A stretch of DNA of 64,000 nt from Knufia peltigerae (taxonomy: Eukaryota > Ascomycota > Eurotiomycetes > Chaetothyriales > Trichomeriaceae): the NCBI GenBank assembly GCA_030247855.1, contig JAPDRN010000085.1:1-64000 (forward strand), given 5' to 3'. A program made the position numbers and the translations under genes. Position 1 is the first letter of the stretch, and each line of letters begins with the position of its first letter. Below are positions 10,883-20,097 of this stretch, in pieces. The notes under the pieces are model-generated. The model saw nothing but the letters and a program-made list of their open reading frames with translations. It did no database searches and was not told where the DNA came from.

Positions 10883-11747
10883 TCACTCAACCGGCGAACC
10901 CTGACCAGCAGGTCCCTCTCGTCCACCGACGGCGTCACTTTCGTCTCCCTTTGTGACCTCGACGTCCAACTCTTTCCTCAACAGCTCACTCAGTTGGCTG
11001 TTGTCGCGCAAGTAGACCCATCGTCCACCGGACCCGTCGTCCCCGGCGTCGATCGTCGAGCCTTCCTTCTCGTGCTGGCCCGCGCCCGAGATGACCCAAT
11101 CGTACCGTTTCGGTCCGGACACGGGTGAAGACAGCCATATTTGTTTATTGGGGGGCTGTTTATTGATCACGTACGTGCCGGCTTTTGGGTGGGTGACCGT
11201 CAGCACGCCGGCCTGGAAATAAGAGGTCAAGATTAGCACAATTTTACTCTGGATACCGCCTTTTTAATCCTTCTTTGAGTATGGAAAAGGAGCAGGGAAA
11301 GAAGCGGAAGGAGAGGGGGAAAGAAGAGCGGAGAGAGAGCAAGAGGGAGACAGAGAGACAGAGAGGACGTACCGAAAACTCAACCTCGAGACCGTCGGTC
11401 CTTGACTCACTCAGTTCTTCGAGGGCGAGGACGAGAGTGTCGAGGTACTGGTCTGCTATCTCGTGGTACTCGGCGTCCGAGATCTGTGCTGGGCTGCTTC
11501 CATGTGACGAGTCGGTCTTGGGTGGTTGTGGTTCTGAGCTTTCCGGCAGGATGCCCTTGTAGGAGATGCGGGAGGTGGAGAATGACGCGCGAGGTTTAAG
11601 AGTTGAGGTCCTGAAGGCGAGAGGAGTCGAGGAGGCTGAGGTAGACCGGCGCAGGATGGGAACAAGAAGACTCGATGTACGACGGGTCGTGGAGCGTGTG
11701 ACAAAGGTCGCTCGAGCAGCGGAGCCGAAGAGTGCGGTTGCTTTCAT
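10883..11747 (-). CDS. YFH1: mitochondrial frataxin
   Basis: Two exons (11373-11747 and 10883-11212) encode 234 aa. Frataxin acts in the mitochondrial matrix as the allosteric activator or iron-handling partner of the Nfs1-Isu1 Fe-S assembly complex. The first ~75 residues are rich in Arg, Ser and Ala with few acidic residues, a cleavable presequence. The acidic helix ISDAEYHEIADQYLDTLVLA (iron/Isu-binding) follows, then GLEVEFS joined across the intron to AGVLTVT, and the signature GTYVINKQPPNKQIWLSSP with SGPKRYDW. A ~25-residue low-complexity insert (GQHEKEGSTIDAGDDGSGG) sits before RWVYLRDN, and the C-terminus is longer than in yeast. Transcribed towards the ER protein gene (convergent, 261 bp apart). 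Confidence 0.96.
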
Positions 11748-12802
11748 GGTCAAAATGCCACGGATCGAGCAGAGCAAAAGTTAGCAGCAGGATGGGCAAA
11801 GAGGAGAGGATTGCTGAATTGACAACGTCTATCAGATTCGTCCCGCGGTCTTGCTGCTCATTTGGCTGTCGGAAAAGAAACACGAGTACTACCAAGTCAA
11901 AAAGGGTTGTTTGGGAGGGAATGGAGAAGCAATGACGACAATTGGTTCTCCCCCAGAACAAAAAACGACTTCAGAGCTCCTATCATTGGCTGCAGCCGCG
12001 AGAGCTTCACAATGCATACAATCAAACACCTCGCAAAAAGAATGAGAACGTAAAAGGAACAAATAGATTGTAGACACATTCAGAAGCCGGTATTGAATTT
12101 GGCATCACCAGAACGAAAAAAGAAAATGTCTTAAGAAGAACAGTCGTTTGTTCTGAAACTGCTCGTATATCCCCTCCATCATAACGGCACATCTACACTG
12201 CTACCGCCTGGCAAAACTGCAATATTGATACACATAGTAAACACTGGCAGCGAGAAAGGCTTTGAGCTGCCATCATCCTGTCTAGGCTTCTTCATCGGTT
12301 TGCAGAGCATGAACATGCTCAACCTTCCCTGGAACATCTCGTCCTCGTGTCTCTTAAGTGACGGTTCAATGCAGAGTACATTCTGTCCTCCCGGGAATGC
12401 TACTGGCATGTGCGTTGGCTCCGGGGTCCCCATCCGTTCATGTCAGCCGCATCATGACAGAGTCCGCCCGAAACAGCAAGTCTCATGTGTTTGGCGAGCC
12501 GGGAGTCGGCTTGCATGTCCACACTATCTCCCGAGTGGAGAGATTGTTCGTCGTCGATGTGAGTGAGGCCTTGTTCCTCCCAATTGTGCCTGCGGACTAT
12601 TCCATTTCACCATGGCAAAGTCCTCTTTTCCGGTCCCTTGTATCGATGAAGAATCGATCAAATCGTTCGACAGACGGCCCGTAGGAGCATGGTGGGAGGG
12701 CTTCTCTGTGACTGGTAGACTCCGACTCGCTGCGAGGAAGCTGTAAGGTGTTTGCAGGCCGTATACTATATACATCGAGGCGCCTTAGTGACTAGTCATG
12801 GC
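11748..12802. other. intergenic region of about 1 kb
   Basis: Frataxin promoter plus the 3' flank of the mitoribosomal gene. Several 60-110-codon frames occur (for example 12225-12566 and 12358-12684) but none has a domain, a consistent neighbouring exon or coding composition. Nothing else recognised. Confidence 0.5.
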
Positions 12803-13075
12803 CTAATCTCGTCTCATGTCTGCGGCGCGAGCTTCGACATAGAATCCGGGGTCGGGAACTCGTTCTTGGTGAACCTCTTCTTTGGTCAATGGCTTGTCCA
12901 CCTCTGATACGGCAACCAGCTCTTTCACTTTCATAATCTGACCAGCTACTGACGGAGTGACAGGTTGGAAGACTGTGGCCATGCGCTTGCGGAGTCCTAG
13001 AGCCTTGAGGACGTTGCTAGATTTCGCGGGCAGACCAATCGCAGAGCGTATCAGGGTGATTCTGAAGTAAGACAT
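12803..13075 (-). CDS. MRPL33: mitochondrial large-subunit ribosomal protein uL30m
   Basis: Intronless 90-aa protein. It starts SYFRITLIRSAIGLPAKSSN and continues VLKALGLRKRMATVFQPVTP, the compact uL30 fold: a first strand, the IGxP loop, and the basic helix with LGLRKR. The family is about 85-110 aa in fungal mitochondria, so it is full length. It should be a structural protein of the mitochondrial 54S subunit, with the targeting signal merged into the basic N-terminus. The C-terminal segment (LTKEEVHQERVPDPGFYVEA) is the usual fungal extension. Confidence 0.93.
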   Translation of the reverse strand: MSYFRITLIRSAIGLPAKSSNVLKALGLRKRMATVFQPVTPSVAGQIMKVKELVAVSEVDKPLTKEEVHQERVPDPGFYVEARAADMRRD

Positions 13076-13350
13076 CTTTGTTGGGTGATGGGGGAAAAGG
13101 CTTGAGGTAGGGTTGCGTAAGAAACCACGTCTTCAGTAAGAGACTCTTGATTGAAATTGCTCTGTTCAGGAAAAAGGTGATTTTCAAGAGCATCTCGGGG
13201 ACAATGAAGCTAGACCGGTTTTCCACTAAGTACTCCACCGGAGAAGTACGGCCAATTATTCTATCCGGCAAACACCATTTCCACTCCACACATATCAACC
13301 AACAGAGGCCGAGTATCAGCACTTAACACAACTTCACGTTGTGTGCTTGG

Positions 13351-13378
13351 GTACCTACCTAGGTACTTTTAGGTAGGT
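13351..13378. repeat. GTACCTA/TAGGTAC interrupted palindrome with AGGTAGGT
   Basis: Arms GTACCTA (13351-13357) and TAGGTAC (13360-13366) flank CC and are followed by AGGTAGGT at 13371-13378. A related hairpin lies at 19475-19501. Such TAGGTACC-type strings recur between filamentous-fungal genes; their function is unknown. Confidence 0.6.
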
Positions 13379-13891
13379 GTTCCGCTCGTACGCGCGCTAC
13401 TTCAGAATGTCCTGTCCTCATTACCAACCACGGCGTTTGGTCTGAATACACCTCGTCCATAGTCCGTTATCCCTACTGCCTGTTATGGTCTCTGGACGCC
13501 TATTCTGACACTCCACGTCCGAGCCTGGCACTGCAATTGTCCATCAAAAGGCCCACCGAGGGCAGGAGGCCTCAATTGTCAAGAGTGTTGGACACAAAAA
13601 CGGTAGATTTATAAGGTCAGATTCCAGTAACGATCTACTCAAGTTGGGTACTCTTGATTGCGATAACGTATGAACGAGTTACTACAAAGGGAGATGTTGC
13701 CATTATGGGACGTATTGGTCTCACCTGTCGGGCCAAATCCATAACATTAGCATCATTGTGACATTTGCATGTCATTTGTAATGGGTCATGCCGTGATGCT
13801 GCTGATTCCTGTTCCAGCAAGGCCGATCACCAATTATATCAAATTGGTAAGTATACTCTTTTCGCAAGAGAGTGGAGATCCACTATGGAGG

Positions 13892-13898
13892 TATAAAA
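13892..13898 (+). promoter_or_regulatory. TATA box of the SDR at 13978
   Basis: TATAAAA, 80 bp upstream of the ATG at 13978, with a C+T-rich leader after it. A canonical TATA box is uncommon for housekeeping fungal genes and suggests inducible expression. Confidence 0.6.
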
Positions 13899-13977
13899 GG
13901 CCACTGTGCTGACATGCTCTGTACACCTTTCCACTTTCTTCGCGAGTTCCTCGAATCTTTGGCAGCAGTCCTTCGAC

Positions 13978-14973
13978 ATGGCGAAAGCATCACCCTCGAA
14001 GACGTGGTTGGTAACGGGAGCGTCCTCCGGCCTCGGCCTCAGTATAACGTTGGCGGCTCTTGATGCTGGACACAAGGTCATTGCCTGCACTCGAAAGCCA
14101 GAAGCAGCAAAAAAAGAACACCCTGAAGTTGAAGCCAAAGGCGGTCAATGGCTGCTGCTTGATCCTAATTCGAAGGACACTTCAGACATAGTCAGAAAGG
14201 CAGCTGACGATGTTGGGGGAATCGACGTGGTGGTCAATAACGCTGGATATGTTCTGAATGGATCAGTTGAAGACCTATCGTATGTCTCTCCAACAAAAGG
14301 CTCACCAAGCACATCCATCACATAGAACTTTATGGGCTTCATCTAACACGACGGCTCTAGGGAAGATGAGATGCAAGCACAGATGAACACGAACTTTTGG
14401 GGTCCAGTCCGTGTCATCAGAGGTGTCCTACCCTCTATGAGAGCTCGGTCTGGTACGATTGTTGCGATATCTTCGATCTTGGGCATCTTTCCCTTGGCGG
14501 CGGGAGTCATGTACAGCTGTTCCAAAGCATCGCTGGACATGCTTCAAGCAGTCTTAGCAAAAGAGCTTGCCTCGTTCAACGTTCGCATGATCACCATCAA
14601 CGCAGGACTTTACGAAACCAATGTGGCTACTAACGGCAAATTCGCCGCCAACGGAGTCTCTGACGCTTACATCAACTCGACCGTTGGCAAAGTGCTCGGT
14701 GTAATGCAAGAGTATGTACAGAACGAGGAGACAGCCCCAGGAGATGCGAAGAAATTCGGCGAACGTCTCGTAGATGTTGTGGACGGTCGAGGTCTTGGAG
14801 CTGGTTTGGAGAAGAATCTGAGATTTCTCTTTGGCAAAGATGCCATTACGTTGTCCGACGTTGTAATGAAACAGATGGCTGAAGACTTTGAAGCCAGCAA
14901 GGAGATTGCGCAAAGCACAGATTTCGTCAACGCCACCCATACCGGAACTGCGTGGATGGCTGACCTCAAGTAG
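13978..14973 (+). CDS. classical short-chain dehydrogenase/reductase
   Basis: Two exons (13978-14279 and 14361-14973; intron gtatgt...ctctag) encode 304 aa. The cofactor motif is TGASSGLGLSITLAALDAGH, with ACTRKP following the second strand (Arg favours NADP(H)). DVVVNNAGYVL is the NAG motif, ISSILGIFP carries the catalytic Ser region and MYSCSKASLDM is the Tyr-x3-Lys pair. After the core fold comes a ~100-residue C-terminal part including NATHTGTAWMADLK. This layout is that of the fungal 'retinol dehydrogenase-like/oxidoreductase' SDRs of 280-310 aa. The substrate is not predictable. It has a TATA promoter and lies upstream of SEC6 on the same strand. Confidence 0.92.
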
Positions 14974-15405
14974 TGATTATAGAAGCAGAAGGCTTCGCAC
15001 TGCATAATGCAAGATGGAACAGTGTTTTTGAAGACATCATAGTCCAAAGATATGAAAGATATAATAGATCACATTTGTGGATGTTTGATCTTTGTTTACG
15101 CCGTGTTGATGCGTAGTCAGTCGGTCCGAGTAAAAAGCAGCCACGCCAATGCGAGTTTCAGGTACGTAGCGAATATGCCGGGGTTTCTCCGTCATCCCTG
15201 GTACTACGCGTTGCGCACCAGGTACCACAATGTCGTCTTTACATGAGGGACGCATTCCAACTCTTCGTTATACGCGCCCTCTTTCTTTTGAGTAATACCT
15301 CCAACTGGCGACTATGAAATTACATTCTCCGAAGTGATGCGTTGACACCCGGGGCCATAAGCGGTCGTTAGATCCAATCCTAACCTCATCACACGTCTCG
15401 CAAGG
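14974..15405. other. intergenic region, SEC6 promoter
   Basis: About 430 bp between tandem plus-strand genes. I see no gene and no distinct element. Confidence 0.5.
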
Positions 15406-17712
15406 ATGGCAGTGAGGGCTAATACCAACGCCCTCACTGGTATGCCACGGATTCAAGATACTCTCCGTACACCAGAGGACCTCGAGAAGATCACGAGTGT
15501 CAAAGCAGAAATAAATCGCCAGAAAGGCGATGTGGACGCCAGATTACGAGAAGGACTCAAAGACCACTTGGATTCTACACAAAATGGCATGTCTACGCTG
15601 GCGGAAGGTCAGAAACTCGTGGGGCAGATCAAGGAGGAAATGAAGAGCATACATGATTTGTGTGAGCAGGCGCAGGCGATCCGTAAGAACTTCCCTCAGT
15701 TGGACTATCTGGCTCGAGTGCATCGCAATTTCGAGGCCACGCGGGCCATGCAGGCCGGACTTGACAATTTTGAGAGGGACTGCTCTGTTGTTCGAGCGCT
15801 CCTTGAAGAGGACGAGAATGATCAATACAACCAGCCTAACCTTCTGGAAGCGCACCTTCGCCTGACGCAGTTGCGCGACTTTCGAGATGAAGCACTGGAT
15901 CAAATTCGACGAGGCAAGGATTCTAGTCTTGAACAGACATTGCTCGATTGGTTTCAACAGCTCGACGACATCATAGACATGTTTGACAGCCACATCGGAG
16001 CCATTTGTATGAACCTGATCGAACTGACCAAGCAAGATAACCATGGTCTCATCGTTCGCCTTGCCATTGTGATTGCCTCGGAGGAGAAGAATGACGACCG
16101 TGTACGGGCGTTGCAGGAGGCGCAGAAAGATCACCAGGATCTGGTCAGCAAGTTCACATCATTCACCATTGGGCCAAAAACGATTCGAGGGTACAAGGAT
16201 AAATTCCTGTCGGCCATTAAGATGTATGCCGAGAGCCAGTTTGAAACGACAAGACAAAGCTTCCAGGAAGATCCATCTCGACTGGACAAGGCAACTAAAT
16301 GGTTCTTCAACGACATCTTTGTCTGCAAACAAGGCATGCAGAACCTCTTCCCGAGAAAATGGAAGATCTTCGATACATATGTGAACATTTACCACCAACA
16401 AATGCACGACTTCCTACTTGAATATGTTGATGCAGAGGATCTGAGGCCACCACAAATGCTAGCCATCGTTCATTACATTGATGTGTACTACCAGAAAATG
16501 AGCAAAATCGGAATTTCGCAGTCGCAGCTGAAGCCACATGTACTCGATTCCCGAGAAGGAGATCTGATACGTGACTACAGAAATATCATCACCAAAGCTC
16601 TCAACTCCTGGATTGACAGGATGTATCTTACCGACATGAAAAATTTCAAATCCAGAGCATCAGAAGCGATAGAGCAAGATCCGGATGGCCACTTCAGATC
16701 CAAGACGCTCCCCGACATGTGGCGCATGTTGCATGAGCAAGCGGAAGCTGCTGGTGAGTCAGAACGTGAAGATGTGGTCGAAGGCGTTATGAGCGCCATG
16801 TTCAGTGCTTTGAAATCGAGACAGCAACAATGGGAACAGCTGGTGGACGAAGAGGTGGAAAGGTACAAGAATCCCACGTCAGAGCAACTGGAGACATTGC
16901 AGCCACTGCAGGACTGGCTGCTTGCGATTGCCAATGACCAAATCGCGTGTGTCGACGATGCTGCTGGGGACGTGATAGATGACCCGACGGCGCAGAAGGG
17001 GTACTTGACGCGCTTCAGAGAAGACTTCGTCAAGCTATCGACTCCTCCCTCCGCCAAGTTTATGTCGACGAATGGAGCAAGTGAGATGGATTCCCTACGA
17101 GATGGCTATGTCGATTTGGCCACTCACTGCATTTCTCGCTTCGTGCAGCTCATCTTCCGTGTCGATTTCCGCACCATTCTGACGGAGCTTTTCGTACCGG
17201 GAAAATGGTACGAACAAACGGCAATGCAGCGAATCACTACGACTTTCGACGATTACATTGGAGATTACAGCTCTGTGCTGCATCCGTCGCTGCTGGATAT
17301 CATGATCGAAGAGTTATCAGATGCATTACTGGTCAACTACCTGACCTGCATAAAATCAAACAAAGGGGTCAAGTTCAGGCGAGGCGAGCCTTTCCCGGCC
17401 AAATTCAGAGACGATGTCCTGGCGGCGTTTGCATTCTTCGAAAAATTCCCCGACAATTTCAACGAGACGATCAAGCCTAAATGGAAGGCCGTCAACTTCA
17501 CGGTCCAGTTGTTAGAAGCCGATAAAATGCAAGTGGTGGGTGTTTTTGCAGACTTCAAAAGAGATTACTGGGATTTACAATTGGGCTGGGTCGAAGGGGT
17601 GCTCAAGACCAGGGACGATTGGGATCGTAGCATGATTACTGCGGTCAAGCAGGCGGCTGCCTCGACTTATGTTGAGAGAGGAGCCGATACGGTCATGAGT
17701 AAAGTCAAATGA
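15406..17712 (+). CDS. SEC6: exocyst complex component Sec6
   Basis: Single exon, 768 aa. Sec6 is a subunit of the octameric exocyst that tethers secretory vesicles to the plasma membrane at growing tips and septa; it binds the SNARE Sec9/Sec1 machinery. The N-terminal third is a long coiled coil (about residues 25-130, with EINRQKGDVDARLREG and KLVGQIKEEMKSIHDLCEQA). The rest is the all-helical CATCHR rod; family-typical blocks include FPQLDYLARVHRNFEATRAM, KWFFNDIFVCKQGMQNLFPR and VELF-like LTELFVPGKWYEQTAM. Length matches yeast and Aspergillus Sec6 (about 750-805 aa). An in-frame Met at residue 13 is an alternative start. Confidence 0.95.
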   Translation: MAVRANTNALTGMPRIQDTLRTPEDLEKITSVKAEINRQKGDVDARLREGLKDHLDSTQNGMSTLAEGQKLVGQIKEEMKSIHDLCEQAQAIRKNFPQLDYLARVHRNFEATRAMQAGLDNFERDCSVVRALLEEDENDQYNQPNLLEAHLRLTQLRDFRDEALDQIRRGKDSSLEQTLLDWFQQLDDIIDMFDSHIGAICMNLIELTKQDNHGLIVRLAIVIASEEKNDDRVRALQEAQKDHQDLVSKFTSFTIGPKTIRGYKDKFLSAIKMYAESQFETTRQSFQEDPSRLDKATKWFFNDIFVCKQGMQNLFPRKWKIFDTYVNIYHQQMHDFLLEYVDAEDLRPPQMLAIVHYIDVYYQKMSKIGISQSQLKPHVLDSREGDLIRDYRNIITKALNSWIDRMYLTDMKNFKSRASEAIEQDPDGHFRSKTLPDMWRMLHEQAEAAGESEREDVVEGVMSAMFSALKSRQQQWEQLVDEEVERYKNPTSEQLETLQPLQDWLLAIANDQIACVDDAAGDVIDDPTAQKGYLTRFREDFVKLSTPPSAKFMSTNGASEMDSLRDGYVDLATHCISRFVQLIFRVDFRTILTELFVPGKWYEQTAMQRITTTFDDYIGDYSSVLHPSLLDIMIEELSDALLVNYLTCIKSNKGVKFRRGEPFPAKFRDDVLAAFAFFEKFPDNFNETIKPKWKAVNFTVQLLEADKMQVVGVFADFKRDYWDLQLGWVEGVLKTRDDWDRSMITAVKQAAASTYVERGADTVMSKVK

Positions 17713-18638
17713 ACTTAATGGGTGACCTCGAATGTACAACTTGATGTTCTGAAATATTGAACCGTTATGGTTGTGAGAGACAGAGATTTTGCCTTGGAAC
17801 GAAACTTCTCAATATTTCAAAGGATTCTTCACGGAGTTACAAGGTGATATCAGCGGTGCATAGAGGGGAACGTGAGGTATCGGAAGCTCGAGATCATTGT
17901 TTGAATGTGGTGAGATGATTAAGACACCCGTTGTCAACATGTTCCTGTTCCAAGACCATTCCGCTCGTTCAACACTTCCGGGTATCAACACACGCGTGAT
18001 CGATCTTGGATGGGGACAATGACAAGCACATGGGAGGTGCAGGAATATTCAGAAACTACAGATAACTCTGTGAATTGCATCCACCGTTTAAGAACAGACT
18101 GTTGAGGTGACTGTGAGAGAAAGCAGTGTGAAGCATCCACATTGTGGTGTGCCATGTGCGCTACAGTCGTGACATGGCAGTTTCCAACTTGTGATAACGA
18201 ATCCTCTTGATTGTAGAATTTGTAATGGACAATATATGTATTATATACCTTATATCACGATGTCTCCATGATAAGGTCTGAACAAGTTACACAAGTGTAC
18301 TCTGAATGAGTAGCTGGTACTCCGTACGGCTCAACGACAGCCTTGTTGAATTGTATCGACAAGGCTGAACAGAGGCTATTTTCATATTCCGCCAATCGGA
18401 GACGCCCGTAAAGTGCCTCTTCCATTTCTCGCCGATTATCTCTCTTTTTCGCCGCCAACAACATTTTTCTGTGACTTCAACTTGTTACTGTACATACTCC
18501 ATATCCTCGGTCCGACCCTTTTTTTTTTGAAAGTCGTGTCGTGAATTGTGTCGACAACTGCGCACGCTTGTCGTCTAGTTCCGTTATCCCATCGCGACCT
18601 CGCACACATACACACATACACACATACGAACCACAGCG
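17713..18638. other. intergenic region between SEC6 and TIM22
   Basis: About 925 bp between tandem genes. It is A+T-rich around 18190-18260 and has a short poly-T and a CACACATA repeat just before TIM22. No gene is supported; frames at 18436-18881 on the minus strand overlap TIM22 and are shadows. Confidence 0.5.
18603..18627. repeat. CACACATA microsatellite
   Basis: Three 8-nt CACACATA units plus a partial one in the 5' leader of TIM22, ending about a dozen bases before the ATG at 18639. It probably lies in the transcribed leader. Confidence 0.7.
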
Positions 18639-19252
18639 ATGGCATTTCCTGGGATGTATACGCCCCCGGGCGCAGGCGGCGCCCCAGGTGGAGCCGGAGG
18701 ACTGAGCGAGGAAGAACAAGTGTGGGTGAAGAGGTTTCAACGAGGGTCCGAAAGTTGTGTCGCCAAATCGATCATGGCGGGTGCGATGGGTGGCGCGCTG
18801 GGAGGAGCTTTTGGTCTTTTCATGTCGAGTGTAAGTTGAGACCGAATTTGTCGCCTGCGTGACATTTCCAAAAAGTACCATCGTGCTAATTTTGGGATCT
18901 AAAATGGATCAAACAGATGGCCTACGATACTCCCCTGTCACCTCAAGGACAACAAATCACCTCGTTACCCGTCAAGGAACAACTGAAACGAGGATTGAAA
19001 GACATGGGGGCAAAGTCATGGTCGTCGGCCAAGAATTTCGCCATGATCGGCGGCATCTACTCGGGGGTCGAGTGCGGTATCGAGAGCTTCCGAGCGAAGT
19101 CGGATCTACAAAACTCGGCCATCGCAGGGTGCATCACGGGAGCAGGTCTGGCTTACAAGGCCGGCCCGCAGGCGGCGTTGTTCGGGTGCGCGGGTTTCGC
19201 GGCCTTTTCCACCGCCATTGACGCTTGGATGCGGATGCCGGAGAGTGATTGA
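18639..19252 (+). CDS. TIM22: mitochondrial inner-membrane translocase subunit Tim22
   Basis: Two exons (18639-18830 and 18917-19252) encode 175 aa. Tim22 is the channel of the carrier translocase that inserts multispanning proteins into the inner membrane. The protein is a Tim17/22/23 family member: conserved ESCVAKSIMAGAMGGALGG starts the first membrane segment, and the family Gly-rich GGIYSGVECGIESFRAKSDL is followed by NSAIAGCITGAGLAYKAGPQ. The paired Cys in ESCVAK and SGVECG correspond to the conserved disulfide of Tim22. The N-terminus is a Gly/Pro/Ala-rich leader (YTPPGAGGAPGGAGG). Length matches yeast (207) and other moulds (about 180). Confidence 0.95.
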
Positions 19253-19391
19253 ATTGGTTCTGGTTTGAACGAAAAGGGGAAAAAACAGAACAGAAATCAC
19301 AACAAGGCACGGTACGCATCAGGGAAGTCTTTTCTGCCTGCTCTGGCATGCCGGCGTTTTAGGAGGACTGGGGGAGCCGACAAGCTCGTGT

Positions 19392-19422
19392 ACAACAACA
19401 ACAACAACGACGACGACGACGA
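19392..19422. repeat. (CAA)n(CGA)n trinucleotide tract
   Basis: Five to six CAA units run directly into five CGA units, about 140 bp after the TIM22 stop codon. Probably transcribed as part of the TIM22 3' UTR. Confidence 0.75.
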
Positions 19423-19474
19423 TCAAAAACTCGACCGACAATACGGAGTATTGAAATGGGGCTAAAGGAAAGGT

Positions 19475-19501
19475 TACCTACCTTCCCACCTGAGGTAGGT
19501 A
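19475..19501. repeat. inverted repeat TACCTACCT / AGGTAGGTA
   Basis: Perfect 9-bp arms (19475-19483 and 19493-19501) separated by 9 bp, able to form a hairpin in either transcript. It lies in the convergent region downstream of TIM22 and shares its core with the palindrome at 13351. Confidence 0.7.
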
Positions 19502-20097
19502 CCTAAAGACATGGTGCCGCCGGAGAGAACGAGGTTATCGCTTGTGAAACAAGCATTTTCCCTTTTTTTTTATTAGCGAAAGCGAAAGCATTGGCCGGGA
19601 GTTCAGGAGGATATGGAGCTTGTTCTTCCTTCAATCAGTTTCCTCGGACGGAAATCTACACTCCAGTTTTTGGGTGGGCGGTAGAAGGAAACGATATGGC
19701 GTTGAATTGAGAGGTCCCCCCCTTTTTTTTAACTGATTGGGCTGTTTATACCTCATTCGACTAGGAACGCATAGGGTCACGAAGGTGAAGGAGGTGAATC
19801 TCGACTTTTTCTTTCTCTCTTTCTCAATGGGCACGAACAAGGGCACAAAGGTGTGGTGCTTGATTAAACCAAAATTAGATCAACCTCTATTTCTCCAAAG
19901 ACGATGATGATTTTCAACCTGCAAATTCGACATGGACATTGCGAGGGATGGGTAAAAAGTAAAACCTTTCTGAGACGGTTTGTACCCTCGCAGACACGAT
20001 CAAAACGTTTTGACGAAGGGAAAAAAGCCCAGTCGTGACTTGAATCCATTCATGCATTCCTATCGGCCTTGTATTTTTCTGTGTCAAGCGCTGCCTA

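Larger units (their letters stand above)
13076..13977. other. intergenic region, divergent promoters
   Basis: Between the uL30m gene (minus) and an SDR (plus). It contains an interrupted palindrome of GTACCTA/TAGGTAC near 13351-13366 and a clear TATA box at 13892-13898 for the SDR. Frames such as 13017-13322 are not supported. Confidence 0.5.
19253..20097. other. convergent intergenic region with simple repeats and a hairpin
   Basis: Shared 3' flank of TIM22 and the dihydropyrimidinase gene. It contains the (CAA)n(CGA)n tract at 19392-19422, a perfect 9-bp-arm inverted repeat at 19475-19501 and poly-T runs near 19562 and 19724. No gene seen. Confidence 0.6.

Noticed and set aside
12179..12775. 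Several 60-110-codon frames in the frataxin/uL30m gap
   Set aside because: Overlapping frames on both strands, none with coding composition or a known motif.
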